Shown here: positions 45,001 to 57,149 of the stretch, piece after piece
How positions within the stretch are numbered: the first letter of the stretch is position 1
Layout of the letters: each line of letters starts with the position of its first letter
Assembly (NCBI RefSeq): GCF_010183535.1
Contig: NC_071332.1
Location: forward strand, 5,270,001-5,334,000
DNA length: 64,000 nt
From: Caenorhabditis remanei
Lineage: Eukaryota; Nematoda; Chromadorea; Rhabditida; Rhabditidae
Reading direction: 5' to 3'
Notes under the pieces: model-generated
What the model saw: the letters and a program-made list of their open reading frames with translations, nothing else
The model's database searches: none
What the model was told of the DNA's origin: nothing
Translations under genes and position numbers: made by a program

Positions 45001-48000
45001 TCTCTCTCTCTTTCATCGTTACTCTTGAATGAAACTTTAATTTTTTATATTGTAAAACTGGAATGCATGTATTGTGAGGTGACGTGTATATTCAGAAGCC
45101 ACAACACGGAGACGACGGATTCGTGTTCATCGAACGAAACGAGGCAAACGAGGGGACTCTGAAGAAGGTTGTGCATATATATATTTGCCCCCACTGAAAT
45201 TTAGTTTGTTATGTAATAGTCATTGTTTGTCCCCACCCTCTGTTATATATCACATGACCCGAATGGAACAATCAACAAGAAAAAAGAGATATTTTGAGAA
45301 AGAACCGCGGTCATTTAGAGTGAGAACTGTGACCGATTACTTAATCAGTGAGTGAAACCACCGGAAACTTGCGTCATCTTTCTATCAGCAATATCAAGTA
45401 TTAGCGATTGCGCTTTATTCGAGGATTTCTATATTTCCACTTGCATCATCTTCTTTTTTCTATCAGCAATATCAAGTTTACCTAGGATTTCTTAGCAATT
45501 TGCTAATTTAAGAGCGCTCTGCTGCAATATTGTTGTATTGTTCAAAACCCAGCAGCAGTCACATTCAATAATGACTCAACGCGCGCGCAGTCACTATTGA
45601 AAATTGTTTTGGTCTTCTGTTCTTTTTCTCTCTCATTCCCCTCTTCCGGTCACTTCACTATTCCCATTTTCGAAAAGTTTTCGCCTAAAAATTGTAGCGG
45701 TGCGAATCGATTTGAATACATATACATATTCCGGAAATTTATGTGCAGAAACAGCAAAAAAGAGCGCCGCGCATTCTTCATTCGATCTTCTTCGCGCTCT
45801 CTTTTTTGTGTTTTTCCGCCACTCTCTGAATCTCTCTTCTCGCCTTTCTCCCCATCCATTTTTGTGTTATTTTGTCATTTTTTGGAGAGAAAAACGGAGA
45901 AAGGATGCGAACACTAACTTTAGAAACAAAGCTTTCTCTTCTTTTCCTCTGTTTGTTTTGTTTTGTGGCAAATTGCCCATTTTTGTGCAAACGGTTTTAG
46001 AATTTCCGTCAATTTCGAATGTTTCGAAAGTTTCGAAAGTTACGAAACAGAGAGAACACCTGTGAGAAATGCAAGAAAAAGTTTCCGGAAAAAAGAGTGA
46101 AATTACACTTTTTGGTTCTCAAACATCTCATTCGTTTACGCCAACGCCAGCTGGCCAACAACCCACATTTTGAAAGTAAAACCGAAATGAGTTGCTCATC
46201 GATTTTTCCGAAATTTCGCTCTGAAACTGCCTAGAATATAAATATATTTTTGTGTTTTTTTCTCTCTTGTTCCGTTGGCTGCGACATGTCTTTGTCTTCT
46301 TCTCACACACACCCTTTATGTTTATGTGGTTAGTACAACCCGGCAACAACAACCCACATTTTGTCTTTAGTCATGACGAATCCTTTATTTTCTAAAATAT
46401 TACTCCATTTTTAACAATTTCCCAACTTTCAGATGTCATCCCACCACGACGACGTCATCGAGAAAAACTACTTCGGAAGTGCCGACGACGCCGCCACCGC
46501 GAAGTTGCTCGAATCGCCGATTGCCGAGGAGGCACGAAAACTTGTTCAAGACGCCGTTGAATCCGCGTCGGAATACTCGAAACACGCTACTGGCGACGAT
46601 GATGATGAGATCGGACGCGAGTTACTCGACAATGTTCAGCACAAGTTCGAGCAAGTGAAGGAGCCGGTAGCCGACACGTTGCACAAGGCTTACGATGGTC
46701 TCGGCGACTTTGTTCATGAGACTGTGCCACAAGCGGTCGACAATTTCGTCGAGGAAGTTAAGAATCGTCTTCCAGAGAGCCCAGTTCCAGAGAAAGTCGA
46801 GACTCCGGAACCACTTGTTGATATCCATGATAGTGTTGACCAAGTGCACGATGAGATTGACAATTACTTGAGACGCGAACCAACTCCACCACTAGTGGCG
46901 GCTGACGAGAACGCTCCATCCTTCGACGAGAAGCCACAATTCGGAAATCAAACTCCAGAAGAGGATGAGACGACGTACGATCGTAAGGGACCATTGACGA
47001 TTCCGGAGGAGGTTGAGAAGGCCGCCGCCGCTCACAAGTATGAAGACGAAGATCTTGATGAGTTCGACCCATTGGTCACTGGCGCTACTGGAGCTGCTTT
47101 CGGAGTCGCCGTTGGAGCTGCCGCCGCTTCAGAGGCTCTCACTGAAGAGGAGATGTTCGGACATCAGAAGTTCGAGACAGTGCCACGTCCACCAACTCCA
47201 CCGAAGGAACTCAATGATGACGATGTGAAGCCATCGACCGTCAATTTGGGTCCAGCTCATCATCATTGTGAGTTTTTTTTGTTTTAGTTGCGGTTTTTAA
47301 AGTTAGTATTTCAGCACACCCATCATCTCCACACCATTCGATTCTGAAGCATCACGGAGAAGCGTGGTTCGATTTCAAGACTGTTCCACCATGTGGTAGG
47401 TTATAACGAGACGAAGAAGTGTGCGAAGCATTCTAATTCTGCTCTTTGTCTCCCGAATTGTGAGAGAAAGAGAATTGTGTCGGCTCTACTACGAGCTGGC
47501 TCCAGTAACATACACAACAAGAATAATAGGGGCGGGGTGGGTGGTTTTGGAAGCAAAAGAAGCTTGGTGGAACTACTGGGCGGGGTGGGAAGCTGGTGTA
47601 GACGACGGACGGGACGAAAAGGGGCAGCTCAATTTGGCACGACTCCAAGTCGATACGATGCGCGAAAATAGACGGGTGGCTGGTGGAGGGTGCAGATGGC
47701 CTGCGTACTGGTCACATGGTTCAATAGAAGAGCCAAAAGAAAAGAAGCACATGCATGCACACACAACAACAACGACGACGACCAGTACTAAGGAAGACGG
47801 CCTCCCATATTTGTGTGTCTGCAATGAATGTCTCGTTTTGGATGCTTCGTTTTTTTTCTTTTCTGGTCAGCTGTTTTGTCTAGTTCAACACCTTCTACTA
47901 AATTAATCAAGGAAATTGAATGTATTTCTTCAAAGTCTAGATTATCTCCCGATTTTTCTTCACTTTCGCAGAAAGAATCTGCTTTATTTCTCGAATTTCT

Positions 48001-51000
48001 CCTTTAAATCTTCAGAAAATCAAAAATCGTGGCGAGACCCTCTGAAAAATTTCACCACTGCGCCTTTCCAACCGTAGTTCACCCAGCATTCTTCTTTTAC
48101 TTTTCAAGTGTGACACACTCGTTTTTTGTCCACTTTCCAATTGAATTGCGGTTTTTCTGTGTCTTTTGGCGAAACAAAAGGAAAGTGTCGCCCTTGTTGC
48201 ACCCAAAAGTAAGAGAGTACACTTTTGTAAGAGACTCCTGCTTTCCCCCGCAATTCGAATTTGAATTTTGGCGCGCGCTCACCCTGCACTATTTCATCAC
48301 TTCTAAAAGCGTCGTCGCTGTCTCTTTTCCTATTTTATCCTGCTATTTGAGCTGTATTCCGAAGCTTTTCTTCCTCGAAGGTCCTTAATCCGAAAATTAC
48401 GCGCGCTCGTTGCTCCACCATTCGAATAATATCCGTTTCGCTAATTAGAATTCACCTCGCATTCTCCATCGCGGCCACCACCACATTTTCTAACTGATTA
48501 TGCACGATTCATCGTGTGCCCTGCTACGTACTTTGATTCAAATTTATTCATTTCGCAATTTCTGTTTACAAATTTCTTACCTAGTCAGTCATCAAACACC
48601 CCCCGATTGTCCCGTGTTCATTTTGTGCCTGTTTTTAATCAATCGCGCTCTCTCCCACCCGTTTTTGTGTTGTTCAACACAACCAGTATAGTGTTAACAC
48701 AAACCGAATATCAGTCTTTAGACGGTTTCCGCTCGGAATGGCTCAATTTTCGATTGCGTCCGCTCTTTCCGTTTCACTCTGCGCCGCCTAATTATTCATG
48801 GACCCAAAGTCTTTTGCGGCAGTCGACACATGACAATAATTGACTGAAAGGCACGTGCGTGTCCTCTTCCGTAATACTTTCTCTTTATTTTCACGCTACC
48901 AGTAATATTGTTGTTATAATATAGGTACTAGAGGTAGTAGAAGGTCGTCCATCCGAAAAGGAAAGTTGCTTTGACGATATTTTTGTTGTTACGAAACTAT
49001 ATGGATTTCGAAATCAAATTTTCGCCTTTTGCAACGTTTCAGTAAATAAGTAATAGTAGTAATAGGCTCGCCGCAAAAACATTCGTCAAAATTTGCAACA
49101 TTTTCGCAACAAAACGCATATCGTTAGCCCCAAGGGGATGCAATGTTCTTGCTTCTCGATTTGTTTCTTTATACTTCTTGTTTTCCTTTTCTTATCTCTC
49201 TCTCCTCTATCTTCTTAACTCATCTATTCACATGAATAACACCACAGAAACACACTCGTTGGAACCGAAGAAGAACAAGTGATGAGTAAATTGGGAGCGA
49301 TCGGACGCGGACTGTACGCGCTCATCGCGTTCGTTGTCAATATTGTTTTGCGAGTTGGACTTAATGTTGCACTTATTGGTGGTGTCGCTGTCAGCGGTTA
49401 TGAGGCGTACAAGTTCGCCAGAAGCTCGGGAGTTCTTCAGCGAAAAGAGGGTGAGAAACGTCAAGAAGGAGTCGTTAATGTAAAGAAACCATTAGAAAAG
49501 GGGATAGACTAGGTCACTGCGAATTGATGGGAGCTGGTTTTTGCCCAAGCGACCTTCGATAGTGGACTTGACCGGGACCCGGTCGTATAAAGATAAAGAT
49601 ATCGGTGTACAATACATACATCTACACACTACTCAGCGTTTCGTTTCAACGGAACGGCAACGAAACCGCAACGAAACGGATATGCCACGCGGTTTCGTTG
49701 GGGTTTCGTTGCCGTTTCCTCCGGAATGGTGTGCAACAGAGCGCAGTTGCACGTTTTACACTGATCGCGCTGGTATCCCCCTCCTTCCTTCCGTAAATAT
49801 AAATAACTGTATGCAATATTAAAGAACAATTTAGATGAGAATATAATTTATTGAGAAACAAAAAATTAACAACCGAAATCATTCTCGTTTTCTAATTGAA
49901 TGCCGGAAGATGTCCACGTAGCGAGATGAATGTCATCGAAGACTTCCTCCTCTTGAACAAATTGGCTTTCGACGAGCTGTGGACTTTCAGAATTGCGCAG
50001 CTTTTCCATGTTGTTCGACATGTGTGTGACCTAAAACCGAATGATTTTCTAAGAAATGTTGAAACATTGAAATTACATTTTCGTTTTCTTTCTTCTCGTA
50101 GACTTCCTCATTGACGAATTGCTGTATGTTGAGTGTGACAATGTCGAAGCGTCGTAACTCGATACTGAAAACAAATTACACAAATTTTTAAGTATGTATA
50201 CAGTGCTCTCTGTACCTTGTCGAAAACAATCCCAGCGAACTTGGTGATGTCGGAAAGGAGGTTCTGAAAATTAACCTCTGAACTTCCATCCTGACTGAGA
50301 GCAGCGACTAGCCTGAAAAAGAATATTAGTTAAATACTCGATATTCGACGTCGTCACCTTTTTCATTTGGTTTCTGACAGAAAAGGCTGTGACAACAGTT
50401 TTCTGCGATTTTGTTCCATTAGTGCACGGCTACCTGTAAAATAGTTTAACTAATTTTATTCGCAGCATTAATTTTTCTCGCTGAAAATTACCATTACGGA
50501 AAAACTAATTTTTAAAAAAACTGGAAAAATATTACTAAAAAAATATTATTTCAACAGAGCTTCGTTTTGACATTCGCGCAAAGTTTAGGGACACTATGCC
50601 GATATATCGATTGATTTCCGATTCGTTGTGGTTTCGTGGTGGTTTCGTTGTCGTTTCGTTGAGATTTTTTTCCGTTTTCGTTTCGTTAAACCGAATTTAG
50701 GTTTTCGTTTCGTTGCGGTTTCGTTGCCGTTTCGTTAAACCCTCTCTTCCGTTGCCGTTCCGTTGAAACGAAACGCTGAGTAAGAATCGCTTGAGACCCA
50801 GAGAGCAGCATTGGAAGAGAGCGCGCGCGGTCACTGTTTCCTTTGTGGCAGTTGGAGGTCTCGAAACTGCAAATGTGAGGAGATAGTATAAAGATCTGGG
50901 AGTGTCAGACAGAGCGCTCGCGGAGATAGTTTTTGTTGCGCGGAGGGCGACGGACGGTTGATCGGTTGCCGATTACGGTGACCGCAGTGAGAGACAGGGT

Positions 51001-52443
51001 GGAGACAAATACGCGGCCGTTCGTGTCACTTTTCTCGTTGCGATCTATTCCGCTTTTGTTGCCTTCTTCACTCTCAGTCAGTGTCGTCTTCGTCAGTGTG
51101 CTATCTATTCTACTGCTCGCTAAAAATGGCTCAAACCCGTTTTGTTAACAAAAAGTACACGAAGCAACCGACATGGGTTCCAGCTACAGATTTCCCCGGC
51201 AAGAGTGAGTTGGCAGAGAGAGAATGTGGGAGGGTTGGTGATGGAGCTGGGAGTAAACGCGAAAACAGGTGTCTTTCTGTGTCTCCCCGGTGAAGTAGCT
51301 TTTTACTCATCTCTTTTTCTTTCTCCTCCCCAATTTTTTGTTTGTTCGTTTCGGCGAGCCGTGCTCTTCTTCTCTTGAAACACGTGTGAGAATATTGATT
51401 CGAAAATCGAAAATCCACTCATAATTATATTTCTGTTCCTAAAATGCCGAGTTGTCAGTGCCAAAAAGGCGAGTTTTTTCCCTTATCTTTTGGATCGTGT
51501 TTCTTATCAAATGCAAAGAAAACATCATGTCGGGTAAAGTGTCGATCATATTGTTGTCGGGACACGCAATCATCGTTGATCATGTATATGTCAATCTAAA
51601 AAAGGAAAGCGAAGACAAAGTTCAATGTCTAGAAACTAAGTAGCTTGTGTTCCAACTCTCACAGTTCGGGTTGAAATCAAAGATGCATTGATAATAATAA
51701 CTTTGAAAAAAATAATTCTATATAAATAATTTTCAGTCTTGGACGTGATCTACTGGCGCGATGCCAAGAAGTCGGCCATCGTACTCTCGTTGGCTCTTCT
51801 CGCCCTCTTCATCCTCGCCAAGTACCCACTTCTCACCGTCGTCACCTACTCCCTTCTTCTTGCTCTCGGAGCTGCCGCTGGATTCCGGTAAGTCACTTTT
51901 AAAGCACACCCATTGACTACAACCATAAATGAGTGCGGTTTCCAGCGCCTACAAGAAGATCGAAGCTCAAATCAAGAAGACCGACACTGAGAACCCATTC
52001 AACGAGATTCTCGCCAAGGACTTGTCCCTTCCGCAAGAGAAGGTTCACGCTCAGGCCGATGTTATCACCGAGCACGCCACCTGCGTTGCCAACAAGTTGA
52101 AGAAGCTCATCTTTGTCGAGAGCCCATTGGAATCTATCAAATTCGGACTTATCCTCTGGTCTTTGACATACGTCGCCTCGTGGTTCTCTGGATGCACCCT
52201 CGCCGTTCTCGCTCTTCTCGGAACATTCTCGATTCCAAAGGTTTACGAAGCTAACCAAGACGCCATCGACCCCCATCTCGCCACCATCTCCGGACACCTC
52301 AAGAACGTCCAGAACTTGTAAGTTTCTCATAACTTCCTCAAATCTTGTACAGAAATTGGAATGTTTCAACTTTCAGGATCGACGAGAAACTCCCATTCCT
52401 CCGCAGCGCTCCAGTCGCCGCCGAAGAGAAGAAGGATCAATAA
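36043..52443 (+). CDS. ret-1: reticulon, giant isoform plus shorter isoforms
   Basis: Ten exons join in phase to 2954 residues: 36043-36175, 36780-43520, 43949-44067, 44127-44420, 45096-45167, 46433-47267, 47315-47395, 51737-51887, 51946-52317 and 52377-52443. The last three encode the reticulon homology domain: LDVIYWRDAKKSAIVLSLA, a first hairpin hydrophobic stretch, a 66-residue-type loop with conserved FVESPLESIKFGL, a second hydrophobic stretch, and YEANQDAIDPHL. Reticulons shape tubular ER by inserting these hairpins. The 6.7-kb exon encodes an acidic, disordered, repetitive N-terminus unlike vertebrate reticulons but in keeping with large nematode RET-1 forms. Shorter forms arise from alternative first exons at 49282 and 51126 and possibly the ATG at 46433; all end with one base of a codon and join the exon at 51737. 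Confidence 0.93.
36213..36421. mobile_element. TA-flanked MITE in ret-1 intron 1
   Basis: Ends CCGTAAAACCTG are inverted repeats flanked by TA (36211-36212 and 36422-36423), with inner ATAGAGGTGC and GCGCTTCTAT pairing partly. 209 bp, non-coding. Confidence 0.8.
37960..39430 (+). repeat. ret-1: RET-1 protein repeat A, about nine copies
   Basis: Within the large exon, a unit centred on LEDSGIVETPEVVEL and ending in ALNSEDV recurs about nine times with spacers of 20-40 residues. Variants include REDSGKVETSEVVEL, LEDGGDVETASVVEL and LEESGDVEPVDVVAV. No known domain is recognised. The copies are diverged at the DNA level, so the array is old. Confidence 0.85.
39560..41900 (+). repeat. ret-1: RET-1 protein repeat B, about twelve copies
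   Basis: A unit centred on EKLVSMVENVLP recurs about twelve times. Forms include VEKLVSMVEDTLPVDA, MEKLTSMVESVLPSKDE, IEKLTSMVENVIPSKDS and AEKLVSIVENVLPVSA. It is predicted to form a short amphipathic helix ending at the proline. A block of about 110 residues (near 39740-40110 and again 41090-41470) is duplicated with high identity. Confidence 0.85.
46433..47267 (+). CDS. ret-1: ret-1 internal exon with possible alternative start
   Basis: This exon begins exactly at an ATG that follows CAACTTTCAG, so it works both as an internal exon (phase 0 from 45167) and, after trans-splicing, as a first exon. It encodes 278 residues starting MSSHHDDVIEKNYFGSADD, with an acidic segment, PTPPLVAADE, an Ala/Gly-rich hydrophobic stretch (FGVAVGAAAASEAL) and PRPPTPPKEL. 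Upstream DNA (45400-46430) is GC-poor with CGCGCGCGCAG-type blocks that could be promoter. Confidence 0.65.
49282..49450 (+). CDS. ret-1: ret-1 alternative first exon with its own hydrophobic segment
   Basis: ATG at 49282 opens a frame of 56 codons plus one base: MSKLGAIGRGLYALIAFVV and onward with a long hydrophobic helix, then YEAYKFARSSGVLQRKE. The donor GAGG/GTGAG is in the phase needed for the reticulon-domain exon (G plus TC makes Val). An upstream ATG at 49231 opens a 16-codon frame that ends just before it, a possible uORF. The in-frame GTG three bases before the ATG is not needed. Confidence 0.7.
49632..50780. mobile_element. 1.15-kb TA-flanked transposon carrying a gene fragment
   Basis: Inverted ends CTCAGCGTTTCGTTTCAACG continue with GAACGGCAACG on both sides, and TA flanks each end (49630-49631, 50781-50782). 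Subterminal DNA is made of GGTTTCGTT/AACGAAACC repeats. The interior contains a spliced-looking gene fragment on the minus strand (separate entry). It lies in the ret-1 intron between the alternative first exons at 49282 and 51126. Confidence 0.85.
49866..50312 (-). pseudogene. captured gene fragment inside the transposon
   Basis: Minus-strand exons 50312-50216, 50164-50077 and 50030-49866 have good borders (CAG acceptors, GT donors), and an AATAAA follows the stop. The last two read IELRRFDIVTLNIQQFVNEE and VTHMSNNMEKLRNSESPQLV, ending ENENDFGC. The first exon reads well as ALSQDGSSEVNFQNLL and SDITKFAGIVFDK, but that frame is one base out of phase with the next exon. The in-phase frame instead starts at an ATG (50289) with a less natural sequence, giving 108 residues. 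I do not recognise the source protein; no transposase motif is seen. Confidence 0.5.
51126..51204 (+). CDS. ret-1: ret-1 alternative first exon, short isoform
   Basis: ATG at 51126 encodes MAQTRFVNKKYTKQPTWVP then ATDFPGK and ends at AAGA/GTGAGT in phase 1, joining the exon at 51737 to give PGKILDVIYWRD. The leader before it (50840-51125) is CG-rich and TATA-less. This is the compact reticulon closest to the reticulon domain, about 220 residues in total. Confidence 0.8.
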
Positions 52444-52840
52444 ATCAGCTCGATTCTTCGCCATCTGAACACCTTTTGCCATTGTTCTTCCAAATAATTC
52501 CGCATTTTTTGTTCTATCTTCTCACACACCCCACTCCCTCAAAAAATCGCTTCTATCCCTTTTTCCTCTTGACATTTTCAGGCTTTTCTTCCCCCATAAT
52601 GCGTGTCTTCTTGTAGAATGTAATGTCGATCAAGTAGATTTCAGCTATTGCTTACATTTCCTATAATCGACCTATTTTTGCCCCCGTCACCAAAAAACGC
52701 ACCCATCCCCCATTCACACATAATTATTTGTACTGTATATCTTGTCACAGTTTGGTACATTACTTTTTTTGTTCTTTTCCCCCCGAAAAATCTCCCCCTT
52801 CTTGTCTATCATATATATTTTCTCTATATAAAGCTTGTCC

Positions 52841-55800
52841 TTAAAACTGGACGATACGAGAAACAGTTATCACTAGGACGCCGATCAGTGTGAAGATGTA
52901 GGCGACGCCGAGGAGAAGAAGGTTTCGACGCTCCTGGAAACAATTCATTGGAGAAGAAAGGTAATTTCAGAAGCACCAACCGATATCTCCTTGAAGTAGA
53001 AGACACTCCATGCAGAAGTCACCAAACCCGGAGCCATCATACAGATCGGATAAGAAATTGTTGGCGATAAATGTTCGTTTGCAATGAAGAAAAAAGCCAT
53101 CGCAGAAGAGAAGAAGACACCGCTGAGCATCGAAGGTAGCACTATTCTTGGTGGAATCGCTGGTTTTCCTTTTCTGAAACCAAAAATTGACTAAACTTTC
53201 AGCTTTTCAAAAAGACTCACTTCACCAGACAATAGAAAACAAAAATCACAATGGAAACGAGTATTACTCCGGTGAAAAACGAGAAATGAAACGAGACGGA
53301 TGACTTGATTTCAGTGGAAAGTGGATAGATGTCGTGGCGGGTCTGGAAGTGAAAAGTAGAAAAAATAGAGAAGAGGGTCTAGATGTCTGTCGGTTTGTAC
53401 GGATGTCCGCAAGCCCTGTTCGCTATAAATCCTGGTTTTTTTGTTGTGAAAACTCATTTTTGGGTGCTTTTTGGAATGCTGGTGCTGAAAATCGTGGTAC
53501 TTTTCTCAGAAATTTTTCGTTTTCGCGTTTTTCGAGAATTGTTGCACTGAACGGCTATGGTTTCCGTATTCAGGAACCGCCCGGATTTCTGTCTGTTTGT
53601 CCGGATGTCCAGGACAGAAAAGTTGTCATTTTCATCGCGATTACCTCGTCTACTTCATCAAAAGTCAGAGTTTCAGAAAACACGCCCCGCCCACTGAAAA
53701 TGTTCCGAATTTTTGTGAAATTTACTTCCGAACTTGCTGATTTCTGAGATTCTAAAAGTGTTTCGAATCAGCGATTTGCATTTTGTTGAAGCCAAATTAT
53801 CGTGATGGGAAAAATTTGTTTGTAAAAAATTATTGAGATTTGCGTAATAAAAAAATGAATCAAAAATAAGGATAGCAGAAGTTTGTAGAAAGTTTCAGAA
53901 ACGGAGGGATTTAATCTAGTATTTCTGAAGTACAAATACGTTTTTTTTTAGGTTATTTTTATCTATCTGGGAATACAGTACCGCCCTGAACCTTGGTCGT
54001 TTTCAGCTAAAATTGTCTAACTTTGAGAGAGTGTAATAGTAATTCTGATTATCACATCCAGTAGATTTTTAATGAATCATATAGATCAAAAACAGAGCTC
54101 CATTTTTGCAGTTGACAACTTTTTTGTCCGGACACTCCCTAGAGAGTTATGGTCATTTTAAGACGACAGCTGAAAAATCTCCTTATTTTTCGCTGAAATT
54201 GGTCGACTTGAGGGAGAAGTTACTTCGTCAATACGTAACTTGCTAGAGAAAGCCCGTACAAAACAGTTGGCAACTACAAAAATAAAGCAGCTCTACTATT
54301 GATCTATATGATTCATTAAAATTTTTCCTGATGGTACAATCGGAACTACCATGACATACTCTCAAATTTGGACAATTTCAACTGAAAACGGCCAAAGTTC
54401 ATATCCTATTGAACGGTACTGTAAGTGAGTCCAAAATGACCTAGGATCCAGAGTTGTCCGGAATCCGGATTCCGGAAATTCCGGATTCCGGAAATTCCGG
54501 ATTCCGGAATTCCGGGTTTTTTTGACATTTCGGTTCCGGTTTCGGATTCCGGATTTTTAAAATATGATTCCGGTTCCTGATTCCGGACTCCGGAAAATGA
54601 AAATTTTTATTCCGATTCCGGATTCCGGTTTTGTGAGTCTCCTTTTTCCGGAATTCAGAAGTTGAAATTTGGAAATTGTTTTGAGTTTAAAAGACAGCTA
54701 TAGTAATTCTTTTTCGGTTTTGATCTTCAAAAGTAGTTTAAAACTTTATATATCATCGAAAACACTCGAAAAAATGACTTGGCCTTGCAAATTTATCGAA
54801 TCATTCCGAATTCCGGATTCCGAAATTCCGGAATTCCGGGTTTTTTGTCATTCCGGTTCCGGATTCCGGATTCCGGATTTCAAAAATTTTATTCCGGTTC
54901 CGGATTCCGTATTCCGGAAAATGTAAAATCTCATTCCGGTTCCGGATTCCGGATTCCGAAAATCGAAAAATCTCATTCCGGTTCCGGATTCCGGATTCCG
55001 GAAACTGAAAAATGGCCTTCCGTACAACTCTGCTAGGATCCAACAGATAGAGTTCCTACTTCAGTCTCGATGGGTTTCTGTGCTCATCCGAATGTTTGTA
55101 AATGTGTCCGAATATCCATTCACCCACAACTTTCAAATAAAAACTAACCATCAACAGAGTAACTGGAGTTGTCATGACACCCAACGACAATCCAACAAGT
55201 ATTGTTCCAATCCACGCCGCCACTTTCCTCACCGAATCATTCATATCGACGTCTTCTTTCTCGGCATGTTGCTGTCGTTCTTCCATTTCTAATTGATTCT
55301 GAAATTCAAAATTCTCGTGGTTTAATCGGAATACTCTCTAAATCTCCTTACCATTGGTACTACTTTTACATGTGGATCTATCACTTTCACTGCTCGGAAA
55401 ACATTGATTTTTATGAATGGATATATTGCTGAGCTGAAAATAAAGGCAGTGACTACGTTTATCTGAAAATAAAATGACTGAAATTACCTACCCAAGAATA
55501 AGAAGAGCGATTCCAGAATAATTCAGAATATTGCTCATTGGAAGTGATGGAGGTACTCCGAATAGACCGAAACGGGATATTGCCCATCCAGTTAGGCAGG
55601 ATATGGAGGAAGCGAATAGCATGAACATTGCCATTCCAACATGAGTCATTATGGGGACAGCGAAGGAATTGGCTGGAAAATTGATTTTGGTAATTTTGGT
55701 CAACGATTGATAACTCGGCGAAGAGAGAAATAATAGGTTCAGAAGTACAGTACCGTTCAAAAGTATATTAAGTTTTGGTTTTTTCAGTCGAAAAGGTCAA

Positions 55801-56816
55801 ACTTTGATAGTGTGTCATGGTAATGCTGATTGTCCCATCAAGTAGATTTTTGATGGATCGTACGGATCAAAAGTAGAGCTCCACTTTTGTAGGTGACAAC
55901 TTTTTTGTACCGACACTCCCCAGAGAGTTATGGACATTTTTAGACGAAAGCTCAAAAATTGCACTATTTTGCACTGAAATGGGTCGATTTGAGGGTTTAC
56001 TTTGACGTTATGTAACTTGCTAGGGAGCGTCCGTACAAAAATGCTGTCAACTACAAAAATGGAGCTCCCACTCTCTAAGTTGGGCATTTTCAACTGAAAA
56101 AGGCAAAACTTAATATACTTTTGAGCGGTACTGCATGCCGCAAAGGATCTCTTGCTCAAAATTTTTAATTTGGAGTGTCCTGAATAATTATAAATGAGCT
56201 ACCAAACTTCTATGATTAGAAAACTGAAGTTACGAGGATTCTGAAAGGGTCTGCAAATCTTGCTAATACTAAAATGAGCAGAGCTACACGGTTTCTTGTA
56301 TGCGAGAAAGCGAAGCTAGTTATCACCAAAAAATTATCAGTCCGTAGCCTTACTTCAGTTTTATCATTAGTTAAGAAACTTCCGCTGAAAATTTCATGTT
56401 CCTCACAAAGCAATTCAATGTTTGTCTGAATTCTCTGTTTTACAACTGTCTTTCAATTTCCTACATTACTTTTTAATAGGGCAAATCTACGAGTCTAGAC
56501 TATTCTAGATTCCAAGTCCTATAAAAATCTTCCTGATGTTTCCCACAACTGAGATGCAAAACTCACTAGCCGACCAAACCGCTCCTCCAACCATCGCCAA
56601 ACTGTAGATTCCAGGAAACTCCATATACACATAAATCGCAAAACTAACGATATATCCAGCCAGACACATGAACAACTGAGTAGCGAATCCATCTGTAGGA
56701 GGGCATGCTTTAATTGGAACGAATAGAGTTCCGAGGAGAAGACAAGCACCCAGACAAGCCAGTAGACCAATGAGCATTGTTTTTTTATCCGGTCCGATAG
56801 AATATTCTGACCAAAT
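52841..56816 (-). CDS. TMEM144-family ten-helix membrane protein
   Basis: Seven exons join in phase: 56816-56567, 55672-55492, 55433-55352, 55298-55149, 53342-53221, 53173-52981 and 52933-52841. From the ATG at 56777 this gives 343 residues, about the length of human TMEM144 (345). Family landmarks are GTLFVPIKACPPTDG, SCLTGWAISRFGLFG, ISYPICMMAPGLVTSAW and VFYFKEIS. These proteins are predicted carbohydrate-type transporters; substrate unknown. The frame is open 13 codons above the ATG to an AACACAG acceptor, so the start may be trans-spliced or an upstream exon may exist. The middle loop (55149-55298) is charged (ERQQHAEKEDVDMNDS). The introns are swollen by transposons: two in 53343-55148 and one in 55673-56566. 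It converges on ret-1, with 398 bp between stops. Confidence 0.85.
53976..54421. mobile_element. palindromic TA-type MITE
   Basis: Ends CAGTACCG are inverted and flanked by TA (53974-53975, 54422-54423). Inner arms ATTGTCTAACTTTGAGAG and CTCTCAAATTTGGACAATTT pair. 446 bp, non-coding, in an intron of the TMEM144-like gene, 27 bp from the next element. Confidence 0.85.
54449..55032. mobile_element. hAT-like element with TTCCGGA heptamer repeats
   Basis: Ends CAGAGTTGT(C/A)CGGAA are inverted repeats and an exact 8-bp duplication CTAGGATC flanks them (54441-54448, 55033-55040). 584 bp, filled with ATTCCGGATTCCGG-type repeats. The ends resemble those of 5868-6328 (CAGAGTTGCATGGAA), although the filler differs. 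The open frames here are repeat artefacts. Confidence 0.92.
55748..56133. mobile_element. palindromic MITE, same family as 53976-54421
   Basis: Left end CAGTACCGTTCAAAAGTATA, right end TATACTTTTGAGCGGTACTG. TA precedes the left end; the right flank reads CA, so one side of the duplication has mutated. 386 bp, intronic. Confidence 0.8.
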
Positions 56817-57149
56817 CTGTGTTTATAACGGATTAGCGAGAAGTGAGACAGAGGAATGTACAGGTTTATTGTGGCAGGTAACAACAAAAGTGGAAACAGT
56901 TTTTCTGCGTGATGCAAAAACAAATTGTTTAGAGTATTCATAAATGGTGAAATGGCAACAATAGGAAAGAAGCATGATGCTTATGAAGACAACGTCTGAA
57001 AAGATGTGGAATTCGAAAACTTGATGCTGATGTCTTTTTGTATTTTGTAGTTGTAGGTTGTAGCCGTTCGGGGGAAGAGATGAAAACTTTCAAGTTGAAA
57101 AAGATTTTGGTGGAAAGCTAAGGGAAACCTAAAACCACGTCCACAGTTC

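Noticed and set aside
47421..47906. 161-codon open frame in a ret-1 intron
   Set aside because: No recognisable domain or splice context; it includes a Thr run from CAACAACAACGACG repeats and antisense frames of similar length overlap it.
54669..55043. Open frames with repeating FRIPDSGF or GIRNRNE text
   Set aside because: They translate the TTCCGGA repeats of the hAT-like element.
56507..56566. Read-through end GNIRKIFIGLGI of the first TMEM144-like exon as the true protein
   Set aside because: It superficially resembles the family, but the frame stops at once; splicing at 56567 to the exon at 55672 gives the conserved SCLTGWAISRFGLFG with correct phase.
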